Virus record (IMG/VR): IMGVR_UViG_3300036820_000019
Coordinates: 1-59,487 of that record
Direction: 5' to 3' (one strand)
DNA from: a virus
DNA length: 59,487 nucleotides
Made by a program: the position numbers and the translations under genes. Below, piece by piece: positions 7,127-16,108 of the stretch. The notes beneath the pieces were generated by a model. That model made no database searches. It was given only the letters and a program-made list of their open reading frames with translations, and had not been told where the DNA came from. How positions within the stretch are numbered: position 1 is the first letter of the stretch; each line of letters begins with the position of its first letter.

Positions 7127-9153
7127 CGCTTCGTCGAGGCAAGGCATCGCTCGCAGGGAGTGATCTCGCCGACGGACACGTGGCGGAACCGAGCCGCCTC
7201 GGCGACCGAGACGATTCGGCCGTCCTTCGCCCCACAGATGGGGTGAGCCCAGACGTACGGCTTGCCGAGTTCTGGGTGGTCCTTCACGCCGTAGCGATTG
7301 ACGACCTCGGCCAGGTGTTCGACTTCGCCGTAGTGGCCGCGCACGTTGCCGGTGACCTGGGAGCGGTAGAACGCTCCGGAGACCCTGTCGCCAGCCTGGG
7401 CGTCCTCGACGGGGCGGGTGCCCTCGAAGGTGCCGGAGTCGCCGGTGGTCAGGATCGCGTCCTTCGCTCGGTCGTGGAGCCGCTCGAACCCGGCGGTCGG
7501 GACGTACCCAGCGGCCACGTCCGAGCCTTGCAACGCCTCGTGCAACACGGCGGCGATTCCAGCATCGCTGCGCACCACGGCGACGTCGGCGGCCGCAACC
7601 GTCGCCCCGACCAGCTCCGACGCGTCCTGCGTGACCTCAGCCACGTCTCCGACCGATTCCTCGGCACCGTCCGGGGAGCCAAGATCTAGCCCCAGCGAGT
7701 CAAGGCATACGACCCGGACGATGTCGAGAGATTGCTTCGCCCGTGTGCAGGCGACATACACGAGGCGCCAGTCGGAGGCCGTCAGCTCGCGGCCCTTGAT
7801 CTGACCGGCGGCGTTCATCCAGAGCCCGGCGGGGAAGTCGGAGAACAACTGCACCGAGTCCCACTCACGACCCTTGGCCTTGTGTGCGGTCGAGATGATG
7901 AGGTCGGCGTTCGCCTCCGATGGCATGTTGTCCATGACGAAGATGATCCGCTCGGCCCCGTACTCCTCGACAAGGTCGACGAGCATCTTGAGATCAGAAC
8001 CGTCTTCGTCCTGGTCGACGTAAGTCACGACCTCCGACCACGAACCGAAGCACGACAGTTCAGCGTGTGCGGTGAAGCCGCGGGTCTGCAATTCGATGGA
8101 TGCCTTCGCGAAGTTCGAGACCTCCGCTCCGCCGCCGACAAGGTGCGGGGACATCCCGTCGCCGAGCGCCTCGACGAACCGCTTGAACGCACCCGCATTG
8201 GTGCGGCAGAGAACCGCGTCGGGGAGTTCGACAGGACCGACGACCGACGGACCGCCGACGCCATCGAGGCGAAGCTCGGCCTCGAGTTCGGTCAGGATCT
8301 TGTTCGCGACCTCGGCGACCTCGGGCCCGAACCGGAACGACTGGGTGAGGAACGTGCGGTGCGAAGCATCGACGTTGGCGAGGGCGTTGACCGCGCCGCG
8401 CCAGTCGTAGATCTGTTGTTGCGTGTCGCCGACCCAGACAACTTGTGAGGACTGCTCGGCGACGACGGCGAGCATGACCGGCGAGGCGTCCTGAGCCTCG
8501 TCGAACAGGATGAACTCGCCAGGGATGACCGGGTGCGAGAGCTGCCACATCTTGAGGTAGCAGTCGTGCGTGAACCGGAGAGTTCCGGCCGTCTTTTGCA
8601 GGTCAGCCCAGGCTCGCACGAGTGCGGGTTCAAGGTGCGCGGCCACGAGGTTGTTGTTGTAATACGACCGCTGGTGAGTGGTCTGGTCGAGGCCGTCGAT
8701 GCCCTCGGTGTAGGGGACGTGGCGACGGGTCGGCACCGAGTCGGCCGAGTTACAGAAGTTGGCGATGGCTCGGTTGACGAGACCGGCGAGCCAGCCCGGC
8801 GCGAGACGCTTCGACTCGCCGTTGACCTCGACGACGAGAGGGTCGATGCCGAGGAACCGGGCGACGTCGGCGGACTTGACGCGAGGGCCGTTGAGGCGGC
8901 CGCGGTAATCCTTGCCGACCGCCTGGTATGCGAGGGCGTGTGCGGTCGAGCACTTGACGTTGGCGGGGAACTTGCGCTCGCCCTCGACCACGATGGCCTT
9001 GTTGAACGCGACGTACGTGCCACGACGAGAGGTCGACTTAGCGATCTCGACGAGGGTTGTCGTCTTGCCGGTACCGGCGCCCGCCTCGATGGCGATGGTC
9101 TCGCCAGTGGCGAACAACTCGACGGCCTGGTCCTGCTCGGGAGTGCGATTCAT
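7123..9153 (-). CDS. UvrD/PcrA-like SF1 DNA helicase
   Basis: This protein has 676 residues. All SF1A motifs are visible: Walker A AGAGTGKTTT (from residue 24), motif II LFDEAQDASP, motif III GDTQQQIYDWRGA, motif IV TQSFRFG, motif V STAHKAKGREWDSVQL and motif VI LVYVACTRAKQ. It should unwind DNA 3' to 5' at the cost of ATP in replication or recombination. The C-terminal 150 or so residues are extra and end in a CERC cysteine pair. ATG 9153 follows the shared AGGAGG leader; a longer frame upstream has no such site. It is the first gene of the replication block. Confidence 0.9.
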   Translation of the reverse strand: MNRTPEQDQAVELFATGETIAIEAGAGTGKTTTLVEIAKSTSRRGTYVAFNKAIVVEGERKFPANVKCSTAHALAYQAVGKDYRGRLNGPRVKSADVARFLGIDPLVVEVNGESKRLAPGWLAGLVNRAIANFCNSADSVPTRRHVPYTEGIDGLDQTTHQRSYYNNNLVAAHLEPALVRAWADLQKTAGTLRFTHDCYLKMWQLSHPVIPGEFILFDEAQDASPVMLAVVAEQSSQVVWVGDTQQQIYDWRGAVNALANVDASHRTFLTQSFRFGPEVAEVANKILTELEAELRLDGVGGPSVVGPVELPDAVLCRTNAGAFKRFVEALGDGMSPHLVGGGAEVSNFAKASIELQTRGFTAHAELSCFGSWSEVVTYVDQDEDGSDLKMLVDLVEEYGAERIIFVMDNMPSEANADLIISTAHKAKGREWDSVQLFSDFPAGLWMNAAGQIKGRELTASDWRLVYVACTRAKQSLDIVRVVCLDSLGLDLGSPDGAEESVGDVAEVTQDASELVGATVAAADVAVVRSDAGIAAVLHEALQGSDVAAGYVPTAGFERLHDRAKDAILTTGDSGTFEGTRPVEDAQAGDRVSGAFYRSQVTGNVRGHYGEVEHLAEVVNRYGVKDHPELGKPYVWAHPICGAKDGRIVSVAEAARFRHVSVGEITPCERCLASTKR

Positions 9154-9242
9154 GACTTCCTCCTGGGGAGAGGTTGCCGGGCTCCGTGCCCGACGAGTCA
9201 ATGGTAATGCGCACTGGTCACGTGGTCAAGACAATCTTTCAG
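9154..9242 (-). promoter_or_regulatory. Early promoter with 5' hairpin leader (copy B, helicase)
   Basis: The box CTGAAAGATTGTCTTGAC spans 9225-9242. The -35 TTGACC is at 9224-9229, the spacer is 17 bases and the -10 TACCAT is at 9201-9206. The predicted start near 9194 coincides with a seven-pair hairpin at 9176-9194 (loop ACGGA), followed by CTCCCCAGGAGG. It drives the helicase and probably the whole replication block. Confidence 0.75.
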
Positions 9243-9251
9243 ACAGACGAA

Positions 9252-9300
9252 CGGCGGGCCCTCCGCCTAGTCGCCGAAGCAACCATCAGCAGGCCCGCCG
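9252..9300 (-). terminator. Probable end of the late transcript: GC-rich hairpin
   Basis: CGGCGGGCC at 9252-9260 is exactly complementary to GGCCCGCCG at 9292-9300, with a 31-base loop. It lies between the last lysis gene and promoter copy B. There is only a weak T-run downstream. Similar hairpins precede promoter copies F and G. The long loop lowers certainty. Confidence 0.45.
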
Positions 9301-9318
9301 CTCAATCTCCCAGGAGGA

Positions 9319-9332
9319 CCGGGCTAGCCCGG
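9319..9332. other. Perfect 14-base palindrome in the lysis-replication gap
   Basis: CCGGGCTAGCCCGG is a perfect palindrome within the non-coding stretch 9301-9360. It could be a second termination hairpin behind the lysis operon or a protein-binding site. No gene is seen here apart from a 15-codon frame without support. Confidence 0.4.
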
Positions 9333-9360
9333 CCATCATTGCTTTGCATCGTAGGTGACG

Positions 9361-9657
9361 CTACCGCGAGAGGGCGGCGGCCGTCGCTTTCAGATGGCGA
9401 ATGACGTTGAACGCGATAACGCCTCCGGCTATGACCCACGAGACCGCCGGGACGAGCGCCTGCACAATGGGCGGGATTACGAACCCAGGGTGCAAGACGA
9501 CGATGATCCCGTTCGCGACCGAGATGGCGGCGGTGAGGAACACGACGATGCTCGTCGGGTCGGTCCACGTCGGCATCGGAATCTCGACTTGCTTCTCGTT
9601 CGCCATGACCGAGCGACCGGCGTCGGTGTCCCGGACCGGGATCGTCAGCTTGCTCAC
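9361..9657 (-). CDS. Holin-like membrane protein
   Basis: This protein has 98 residues with a GTGA overlap at 9657. Two hydrophobic segments are seen, SIVVFLTAAISVANGIIVVL and IVQALVPAVSWVIAGGVIAF, separated by a short turn, with a short basic end. Two transmembrane helices, small size and a place at the end of the lysis block fit a class II-like holin that forms membrane holes. An ATG at 9606 is an alternative start that keeps both segments. Confidence 0.6.
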   Translation of the reverse strand: MSKLTIPVRDTDAGRSVMANEKQVEIPMPTWTDPTSIVVFLTAAISVANGIIVVLHPGFVIPPIVQALVPAVSWVIAGGVIAFNVIRHLKATAAALSR

Positions 9658-11093
9658 GACGCGGTGTTCGGGAGCTTGAGCAGCTTCTCGATGAATGAGA
9701 TCCCGGATTCGGCGAGCGATGCGAACGGCTCGGGCAAGGTCGCGGCGAATGTCGCGATGACCACCAAAGCCTCCTCGACCTCCTGCGTGATGGGTGATGG
9801 CGAGGGCGACGGGGATGGCCCCGGCGAAGGGGAAGGGCTCGGTGCCGGGCCAGGGGTCGGATCTGGGACGGGTCCCGGAGAGGGCGGGCCCGGTGACGGT
9901 GAGGGCGCGGGCTCGGGTGCCGGTGACGGTGAGACGGGAGGGTCCACTACCGTGCCGCCCCCAGCTTTGATGGCGGCCAGGACCGCGTCGAAGTCGAGAC
10001 CCGTGTTCTCGGCGTCCTCGCGAGTGGCGATGCCCCAGGCTTCGACGACGCATGCTGTCATCCAGTCGTAGGTCATCTCCTGGAGCTTCGCCCAGGTGAC
10101 GCACGTCCCCATGCCTGGCGCGAACTTGACGAGCAAGATCCCGTGACCTTCGTCCGGGTCTGGCTTCTCTCCGTTGGCGACGGTCCACGGTGAGTTCGGA
10201 AAGAGCGTCTGCGCGTCGTCGGTGAGCTCGACGCCAAGGATGATCCCATTGAACTCGAGCGCCTCGACTCCGAGGTTCGCCGGGTCGAGGTTCGTTATCT
10301 CGACGAACCCGAACTCGTCGATGTCGTCTCCGGCCAGCTTCGCCTTTTGCGACTCGTCGAAGAGGTACTGCAACCAATCCGAGATGACCGAGCCCTCGTC
10401 GGGAGTTGGCGGCGGTTCGCCCGCCGCGATCCCGTAGCCGTAGTAGAGGCCGAGGGTTTCGTCGGTCGCCGGTGCGGAGTCGCCGGGAAAGAGTTTCTTC
10501 GACATGCGATTGTGCTCGGTGGCGGCAGGCACACAGTCCGACTCGTCGTCGTTGCCGAGCATCCCCCAGGCCGTTATGCCCTGGGTCACGTCGCCGGAGG
10601 TCGCGCCCTCGAACCGTCTCGAGCCGGTGCGGAGGAGTTCGACCGCGAGTTCTGGTCGATGCTTCGCCGGCTTGCGGCCGGTCTTGTACGGGTGCGTCTG
10701 GGCGTGGCCCGCGATCCCGGTGTCATCGTGCGTCAATGTTGCCTCCTGGGTTATCGGTCGAGGAACGCCAGTCGCCGACTCGACGTGGTCGTGCAGCGCG
10801 TCCATCCTTGCATGAAGTCCACCGATGAGGCGAGCCATTTCCTCGGCCTGTGACTTGGCGAGTTCGCGGCGGTGTGCTCGTTCCGACTCGTGGATGCGGT
10901 GCCACCATGCCTCGACCTTCGGGCGGAGCCAGGGTTCGAGGATCTTCGCCAGGACGAGACCGACGAGGATGGCGAGTAGCTGCTCCGAACCGTTCGTGAT
11001 CCAGTTGTCGGGGTTGAACGCGAACGCGGCGAAGTGGCGAAGATGCGCCCAGTCGTAGGGCACGTCGGCATGGATGAACGCGAGGAGGGTCAC
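9654..11093 (-). CDS. Membrane-anchored cysteine-peptidase-like lysis protein with internal start
   Basis: This 479-residue frame starts at a GTG at 11093. Residues 1-115 hold a transmembrane segment (QLLAILVGLVLAKIL) and a coiled coil. The middle carries WGMLGNDDESDCVPA and DEGHGILLVKF, the Cys and His regions of papain-like phage proteins. A Pro/Ser-rich linker (DNA about 9790-9950) and a hydrophobic tail follow. A second ribosome binding site, CCCAGGAGGCAACA, with an in-frame TTG at 10736 would yield a 360-residue form without the anchor. Its place beside the muralytic enzyme suggests cell-wall degradation. Confidence 0.6.
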   Translation of the reverse strand: MTLLAFIHADVPYDWAHLRHFAAFAFNPDNWITNGSEQLLAILVGLVLAKILEPWLRPKVEAWWHRIHESERAHRRELAKSQAEEMARLIGGLHARMDALHDHVESATGVPRPITQEATLTHDDTGIAGHAQTHPYKTGRKPAKHRPELAVELLRTGSRRFEGATSGDVTQGITAWGMLGNDDESDCVPAATEHNRMSKKLFPGDSAPATDETLGLYYGYGIAAGEPPPTPDEGSVISDWLQYLFDESQKAKLAGDDIDEFGFVEITNLDPANLGVEALEFNGIILGVELTDDAQTLFPNSPWTVANGEKPDPDEGHGILLVKFAPGMGTCVTWAKLQEMTYDWMTACVVEAWGIATREDAENTGLDFDAVLAAIKAGGGTVVDPPVSPSPAPEPAPSPSPGPPSPGPVPDPTPGPAPSPSPSPGPSPSPSPSPITQEVEEALVVIATFAATLPEPFASLAESGISFIEKLLKLPNTAS

Positions 11094-11104
11094 GTCCCCA
11101 GAAG

Positions 11105-11437
11105 TTAGCGGTCCTTCGGTGGCAGCTTGAGGAACGCGACGATGGTGCTCGGGCAGTCACGGACGACGGCCGACGATTCGAACTCGATGAGAGGGTCCTT
11201 GCCGTTGTAGAGGGCAGGCACGAGGAACGCGCAGAGGAGGTCGCCGTCGACGCTTGCGGCCGACCGGAGCTTGATCGACGTCGGCGACGTCCCGTGAGCT
11301 ATCAGTTCGTTCGTGTTCGAGACGACCGTGTCGATCTTGGTCAGGAGGACGCCGAACCCAGTCCCGGCCGAAAGAGCCACCACGACGACGACCGCTATCA
11401 CCCAGCCCGTGAAGTCGAGGTGCGGTCGCAACCTCAC
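11105..11437 (-). CDS. Membrane protein of the lysis block
   Basis: This protein has 110 residues with a GTGA overlap at 11437. One N-terminal transmembrane helix (GWVIAVVVVVALSAGTGFG) is followed by an extracytoplasmic part with two cysteines (LLCAFL, VRDCPS). It could be an accessory holin or a spanin-like protein; no motif decides between these. Confidence 0.6.
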   Translation of the reverse strand: MRLRPHLDFTGWVIAVVVVVALSAGTGFGVLLTKIDTVVSNTNELIAHGTSPTSIKLRSAASVDGDLLCAFLVPALYNGKDPLIEFESSAVVRDCPSTIVAFLKLPPKDR

Positions 11438-11766
11438 TTCTCCGTGCCGGTCCTCAACAGTTCGAGGACCGCGTGGTCCTGGCCCTGGACTTCCGAGAGA
11501 TGATTGACCGTGTTCGTCAGCGTGGTCATGCCGTCGGTGAACTTCTTGAGTTGGACAAGCAACGGATCTGCTCCCTCCTCGCCGGTCATCTCATTGGGTT
11601 TCGTACCCTCGAACGCCGTGAGAATCACATCGAACTTCGTCCGCCTGGTCGCCCAGCGGTGGATAGCGTCGGAGCCCTTCGCTCCTGCTACGCCACCGAT
11701 GGTAACGAATGCGAGGGCGACGGTTGCTATCGCGCCCCAGTCGCTACCCGAGATGTTCGCAAGCAT
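11434..11766 (-). CDS. Membrane protein with coiled coil, possible holin
   Basis: This protein has 110 residues. The N-terminal segment GAIATVALAFVTIGGVAGAKG can span the membrane once and is followed by charged helices (LLVQLKKFTDGMTTLTNTVN). One membrane helix plus a coiled coil is a common plan for small holins or antiholins. The ATG overlaps the endolysin stop, so both are made together. Confidence 0.6.
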   Translation of the reverse strand: MLANISGSDWGAIATVALAFVTIGGVAGAKGSDAIHRWATRRTKFDVILTAFEGTKPNEMTGEEGADPLLVQLKKFTDGMTTLTNTVNHLSEVQGQDHAVLELLRTGTEK

Positions 11767-12557
11767 CAGGCGTCTTTAGGCGCGGGCCACAATTCCGGGG
11801 TGAAGTAGGCGAAGGTCTCGGTGTCGATGTTGTGCTGTTCGACGCCGGTCGAGAGGACCTGGGCGAGGACCGGTTCCGACGGTATGCCGACGGCCCTCCG
11901 GGTAGACCAGGAGCAGAGGTAGTCGCCGCCGCCTGGGTTCGGATTTGCCGTCACGAAGGTATCCACGTCGGGCAGCTTAGGAGCTGGCGGCGGAGCCGGG
12001 GGGAATGGCTGCGTGCCGGTCCACGACACGCCCGAGGCAGCCAGGAAGCCCTCCGGCGGGTGACCCGAGGAGATGGCTTGCATGACCTCGTCGACGTCCT
12101 GGGCGTACTGCGCCGGGTCGGCCGGGCGTTGTGCGGCCGCCACGAGGGCGCCACCGGTGAGGCCGGTCGCCCGCATGACTCCGGCCATCTCGGCCATCGC
12201 CACGTTCGAGCAGTTGACGGGGTCCTCGGCCCACGAGGTCGGCACGCCCGCAGGCATCTCGCCGCCAAGGTGCAATTGGTACCACCCGAACGACGTCGGC
12301 AGGGCGCCAGGCGTTCCCGGAGCGACGATGACGCCTCTCGGGTTGCCGCCGTAGGTCCAGTCTCCTCGAGCGGCAGGGTCGAACCCGGATTCGATCCAAC
12401 AACACGCCGCGCACGTCAGAGGGTCGAGGCCGTAGTGCCTCGCCATCTGCCCGTTGAGGTCAAGGAGCGTGAACGTCGTCGCGGCGAAGTCCGGTCGCTT
12501 CGTGAACAAGTGAGCGATGGTCGACTCGTCGAAGGGCTCGGGGACTGGCTGGGTCAC
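11766..12557 (-). CDS. Lysozyme/transglycosylase-like muralytic enzyme (endolysin)
   Basis: This protein has 263 residues. Residues 40-100 match the lysozyme-like transglycosylase core: CAACCWIESGFDPAARGD with E56 as the likely catalytic acid, then SFGWYQLHLGGEMP, the usual GxxQ-type substrate loop. It should cleave glycan strands of peptidoglycan. A Pro-rich linker at 187-196 leads to a C-terminal part without a known binding domain. It lies directly before the membrane genes of the lysis block, which favours endolysin over tail lysozyme. Confidence 0.72.
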   Translation of the reverse strand: MTQPVPEPFDESTIAHLFTKRPDFAATTFTLLDLNGQMARHYGLDPLTCAACCWIESGFDPAARGDWTYGGNPRGVIVAPGTPGALPTSFGWYQLHLGGEMPAGVPTSWAEDPVNCSNVAMAEMAGVMRATGLTGGALVAAAQRPADPAQYAQDVDEVMQAISSGHPPEGFLAASGVSWTGTQPFPPAPPPAPKLPDVDTFVTANPNPGGGDYLCSWSTRRAVGIPSEPVLAQVLSTGVEQHNIDTETFAYFTPELWPAPKDA

Positions 12558-12566
12558 GGCGAGATC

Positions 12567-13736
12567 CTATTGCACGGCGATCTGGCCGACGTGCCAGCCT
12601 TGCGAGCCCGGAGGCGTCCAGAGTTTGCCCCAGGGAGCCGTCGAGAACATCAGCCAGTCGGAGACGTAGACCTCGCCGTTCGTGTGCTGGCAGAGATCCG
12701 TCGGGCACGACAGGGCAGCGCTGCCCCAGAGGTCGTACTCGGCATAGGTGCCCGTCGACGGGTCGAGAGTGAATACTGCCGTCGCGGCCGAATCGAACGG
12801 GACGTCCTCATCGAACCACCAGCCGCAGAACGCGAGGATGTTCTCGGCGCCGTCGTTGTAGATCATGATGCCCGAGACGAAGAACGCCGAAGCACCGATC
12901 TCTATGTCCGGCGGCGGCCCGGTGTAGTTGTGGATGAGGAAGCCCGTTGACGGATCGATGGCGAGGAATCCCCAGCCGCCGCCGTTGTCAGCCCAGTCGG
13001 CGTAGGCGACCCACAGATTGCCGTCGGGACCCTTGAACACCGTCGACGGTCGGCAGGTGTCGAACGGGAGATCGGCTGCTATGTCACGGAGGATCGTCGA
13101 CGCGCCCGAGACGTCGATCTGCAACACGGCGTAGTCGTTCGTCTCTTCGAGGATGACCGCCGCATAGATGTAACTCTCGTCGGCGCAACACGAGCACCAC
13201 GGCAGGCCGTAATAGATCGACACGCCGGTGAGGGAGACCTGAGTCCATGTCGAGCCGTCAGGCGTCACGCCGATCAGGTTCGGCGCCGAACTGCTCGTGA
13301 AAGCACTGAGCCGGTAGAGGTTGCCGTCCGGGCCGAGGACGAGGTTGTAGTCCCAACCGCCATCGAGGATCGAGTCGTCGTGTGGCGCGTTGTACTGCGC
13401 CACCGAGCCGTCGGTCGTGTCGACCACGAGCAGCGTCGGGTAGAGGAAGTCGTAGACCATCGAGTACAGGAGCGAGCCGATCTTGATCGTCTTGCGCGGC
13501 GTGTACCACTCGGTTGCGCCGTCGCCCCAGGCGTCGGGGTCGACGTCGTACTTCGTGATCGAGAAGCCATTGGGCGGCGTCACTTGAAACTCGGTCGGGC
13601 CAGACCCGAAGTACTGCGTCGCGCCCATGATCGACGACGTCTCCATCCAGAGCTTTTGATCCGGGCCCTCGATGACGGTCAGGGCGCCGTGTGGCGGCGT
13701 CGGGATCTGGCGGGGGACGAACGGGCCGGGGACCAC
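12567..13736 (-). CDS. Beta-propeller tail fibre protein
   Basis: This protein has 389 residues. Repeated strands with the signature GPDGNLYRLSA and GPDGNLWVAYAD, spaced about 120 residues apart with weaker copies between, indicate a beta-propeller like streptogramin-lyase/NHL proteins. Cysteines cluster in WCSCCADES. In a phage tail cassette such a domain most likely binds a surface ligand. It is the last structural gene before lysis. The start is the GTG at 13736. Confidence 0.65.
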   Translation of the reverse strand: MVPGPFVPRQIPTPPHGALTVIEGPDQKLWMETSSIMGATQYFGSGPTEFQVTPPNGFSITKYDVDPDAWGDGATEWYTPRKTIKIGSLLYSMVYDFLYPTLLVVDTTDGSVAQYNAPHDDSILDGGWDYNLVLGPDGNLYRLSAFTSSSAPNLIGVTPDGSTWTQVSLTGVSIYYGLPWCSCCADESYIYAAVILEETNDYAVLQIDVSGASTILRDIAADLPFDTCRPSTVFKGPDGNLWVAYADWADNGGGWGFLAIDPSTGFLIHNYTGPPPDIEIGASAFFVSGIMIYNDGAENILAFCGWWFDEDVPFDSAATAVFTLDPSTGTYAEYDLWGSAALSCPTDLCQHTNGEVYVSDWLMFSTAPWGKLWTPPGSQGWHVGQIAVQ

Positions 13737-14276
13737 CTAGACGATCCGCACGGCGGCCACGAGGTCGGCGCCGACCGTCCCACAGGCGGTGCACTGCACT
13801 TGGATTATGTCGGTGGCGTTTCCGCCGAGAGGCGGCCAGGAGGAGTCGTACCGGGCGAACGTCGACGCCTCCGACTCCGAGAGAGTGAGCGTCGTGAACT
13901 CGGTTCCGTTGAGGAGGAACGAGATTGTGATTTCGGCATCAGGGTCGACGGTGCCTATGGCGAGCGTGACGAGGTAGATCTTCGACGTGTTCGGCAGGAT
14001 GACCAAGTGCGGCCCGGATGGGTTGCCGGTGAAGACTTGACCGGGCCAGGTGAACGGGACGAGTTGCGGTGACGACGGTCGCGCGGCGCCGACGAGCTCG
14101 TCGAAGACGTAGGAGTGGCCGTCCTGCACGATGCCCGTCGCCAGGTTGTTGTCGAGCTGCTCCGCGGCGGTCGCCCTCGGGTTGAGCTTGCGCTCGCGCT
14201 CATAGATGCGTGCGGCGTGACGGGAGGTGATCTCCTCCATCGTCAGAGGAATGATGTTCGAGTTCTGCCCAGGCAT
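13737..14276 (-). CDS. Minor tail protein
   Basis: This protein has 179 residues. The ATG at 14276 overlaps the preceding stop (TAATG). The N-terminal 60 residues are helical (TMEEITSRHAARIYERERKL), perhaps for attachment. The rest is beta-rich with ITISFLLNGTEFTTLTLSES and a CTACG motif near the end. It is probably a fibre or baseplate accessory placed between hub and propeller fibre. Confidence 0.6.
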   Translation of the reverse strand: MPGQNSNIIPLTMEEITSRHAARIYERERKLNPRATAAEQLDNNLATGIVQDGHSYVFDELVGAARPSSPQLVPFTWPGQVFTGNPSGPHLVILPNTSKIYLVTLAIGTVDPDAEITISFLLNGTEFTTLTLSESEASTFARYDSSWPPLGGNATDIIQVQCTACGTVGADLVAAVRIV

Positions 14277-16105
14277 TAGACCGGACTCGGCACGCCCGCA
14301 TACGGGTCGGGCAAGTTGAGGGTGAAGTCGACGACGTCGCCGTCGGGGCCTGGGTAGAGGTCGATCTGCACCACGCGGAACACTTCGCCAGTGAACACCA
14401 TCCAACCGTAGGACCCAAACACGGGCACGGTGTCGCCGACCTTGAGGCCGGGTGCGCCGACGATGATCGGGCCGAACGTCGGGTCGGTTGCTCGAGTTCG
14501 GATGACCGGGGCGAGAGGCGTGCCGCCGATTGACTTCTCGCGCTGTTTGGCGAGGGGCGTCAGGGCACCGATCGATATGTCGTTCGGTGCGTTCTCGACG
14601 ATCTCTATGTCCTTGCCGCCGAAGGAGCCGTGGTCTATGAACCCGCCCTCGACGTTGGCCGCGCCCTGGTCGATGCTCGTCGACATGTCGACGCCAATCT
14701 CGGTGACGTTATTGCCGCCGTTCTCGGCATTGGCGGAGAACTGCCCGGACGCCAGGAACGGATCGATGAACAACGGCAGGGCCGGTTGGAAGACTCCCTT
14801 GCGGCCGAGGTTGGCATTGCCCCAGGTCGTGAAGTTCCGATGCTGGGTGTCGGGAAACAGGATTTCCATGTCGAGGCCCTGGTATTGCGAGGTCCAGTCG
14901 TTGAGGGCTTCGAGGATGTTCTGGTGATTCGAGTAGGGGTAGCTCGCCGTCCGCCTGATCGGCATGTTCGGGCAGTCGAACCCGAAGTTGAGATCCGTCT
15001 TCGACGTGTCCATCTGTTCGAGGTTGTCGTCGCCGAGGGAGGTCGGTTGAAAGCAAATCTGAGCGATGCGCTGAACGATGATGTTCTCGTCCTCGCCGCC
15101 CGTCTCCGGGTAGAAACCGTCGAGCTGATTGAACGCCAGGCCCGACCAGAGGATCTTTCCGCCCGGCGCGTACATCCGGTATTTGACGACGAACCCGCCC
15201 GCGAGGCCTTGCGGTGGCACAAGGCCGACCTGTAGCCGAGTCCACTCCTCGGTGTCGGCCGTGGCAGTTATCTGCGCCACCGAGACGGCCAGGCCCGATT
15301 GCAGGTTCGGGGTGTAGGAGCCGTCGTCGTGGACCGTGCCGACGTTGTAGATGGGCGTCGTTCCGTCGGCAAGGAACAGTTGCATGTAGAGCCCGCGCAT
15401 CGTCGCGCCGAGGGTGCCGGGGAAGTTCGCCGCCGGGCCGGTGAACGCGAGGAGGTAATACCAGCACGTGAGCACGAGACCGGGCGCCTGCGGCGTCCAC
15501 GCGCCATCGGGAAAGGCGACGGTCTGCTCCCAATAGGCATCCTCGCCCGCGGTCTGATTCGTGTTGTCGGCGCCGGAGAGTTGGACTGCCGTGTATTGCC
15601 CGTTCGTGAGGTCGCCGGATTGACCGATGAGAGGCGACGGCGGCACCGGCCAGGAGACGTGCGTGTCGACGGCGGTGAAGTGAGTTGCCGGCTGCACGAA
15701 CCCGGAGTCGTAGTCGTAGCCCTTCGCCCACTGCACCCGGTTCGCCATGCCGAAGAATCGCTTGTGCGCGTACCAGAACAGGCCGTAGCCGGTGACCTGC
15801 GTGGTCGAGCCATCGCCCAGGATCTCGACGTCGACCATGACTCCCCACCAATAGAGGCGGCCGTACCGGTAGTACTGGATCTCCCAACGAGCGGTCTCTT
15901 TGCCGTAGGGAGCGAAGGTCGGCTCGGTCGTCGGGATCGTGAACTGGATGAGGCCCATGTTGTTGAGCTGCCACTCGACTTGCGTCAGCTGGTAGTTGCG
16001 GAGGCCCTGCACGAAGACGCCGTAGATGTCCGTGAGGACGAGGAAGTCGCCGCGCGGTCCTGCCGGGGGAGCAACGGCCGCCGGTGGCGGCGTGAGCAGC
16101 GTCAC
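14276..16105 (-). CDS. Gp37-like minor tail protein (baseplate hub)
   Basis: This protein has 609 residues. The N-terminal 120 residues (DIYGVFVQGLRNYQLTQVEW, YYRYGRLYWWGVMVDVEILG) and the C-terminal region (APGLKVGDTVPVFG, FRVVQIDLYPGPDGDVVDFT) match the siphovirus ReqiPepy6 Gp37-like family, the distal tail hub of actinophages. A large central insert (about 130-330) is probably a carbohydrate-binding jelly roll. It follows the tape measure and distal tail gene as expected for the tip complex. Confidence 0.75.
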   Translation of the reverse strand: MTLLTPPPAAVAPPAGPRGDFLVLTDIYGVFVQGLRNYQLTQVEWQLNNMGLIQFTIPTTEPTFAPYGKETARWEIQYYRYGRLYWWGVMVDVEILGDGSTTQVTGYGLFWYAHKRFFGMANRVQWAKGYDYDSGFVQPATHFTAVDTHVSWPVPPSPLIGQSGDLTNGQYTAVQLSGADNTNQTAGEDAYWEQTVAFPDGAWTPQAPGLVLTCWYYLLAFTGPAANFPGTLGATMRGLYMQLFLADGTTPIYNVGTVHDDGSYTPNLQSGLAVSVAQITATADTEEWTRLQVGLVPPQGLAGGFVVKYRMYAPGGKILWSGLAFNQLDGFYPETGGEDENIIVQRIAQICFQPTSLGDDNLEQMDTSKTDLNFGFDCPNMPIRRTASYPYSNHQNILEALNDWTSQYQGLDMEILFPDTQHRNFTTWGNANLGRKGVFQPALPLFIDPFLASGQFSANAENGGNNVTEIGVDMSTSIDQGAANVEGGFIDHGSFGGKDIEIVENAPNDISIGALTPLAKQREKSIGGTPLAPVIRTRATDPTFGPIIVGAPGLKVGDTVPVFGSYGWMVFTGEVFRVVQIDLYPGPDGDVVDFTLNLPDPYAGVPSPV

Positions 16106-16108
16106 GGG

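Noticed and set aside
11709-12950. A 413-codon plus-strand open frame over the endolysin gene
   Set aside because: The minus strand encodes a recognisable lysozyme-like core here. The plus frame is Arg/Gly/Val-rich without a family.
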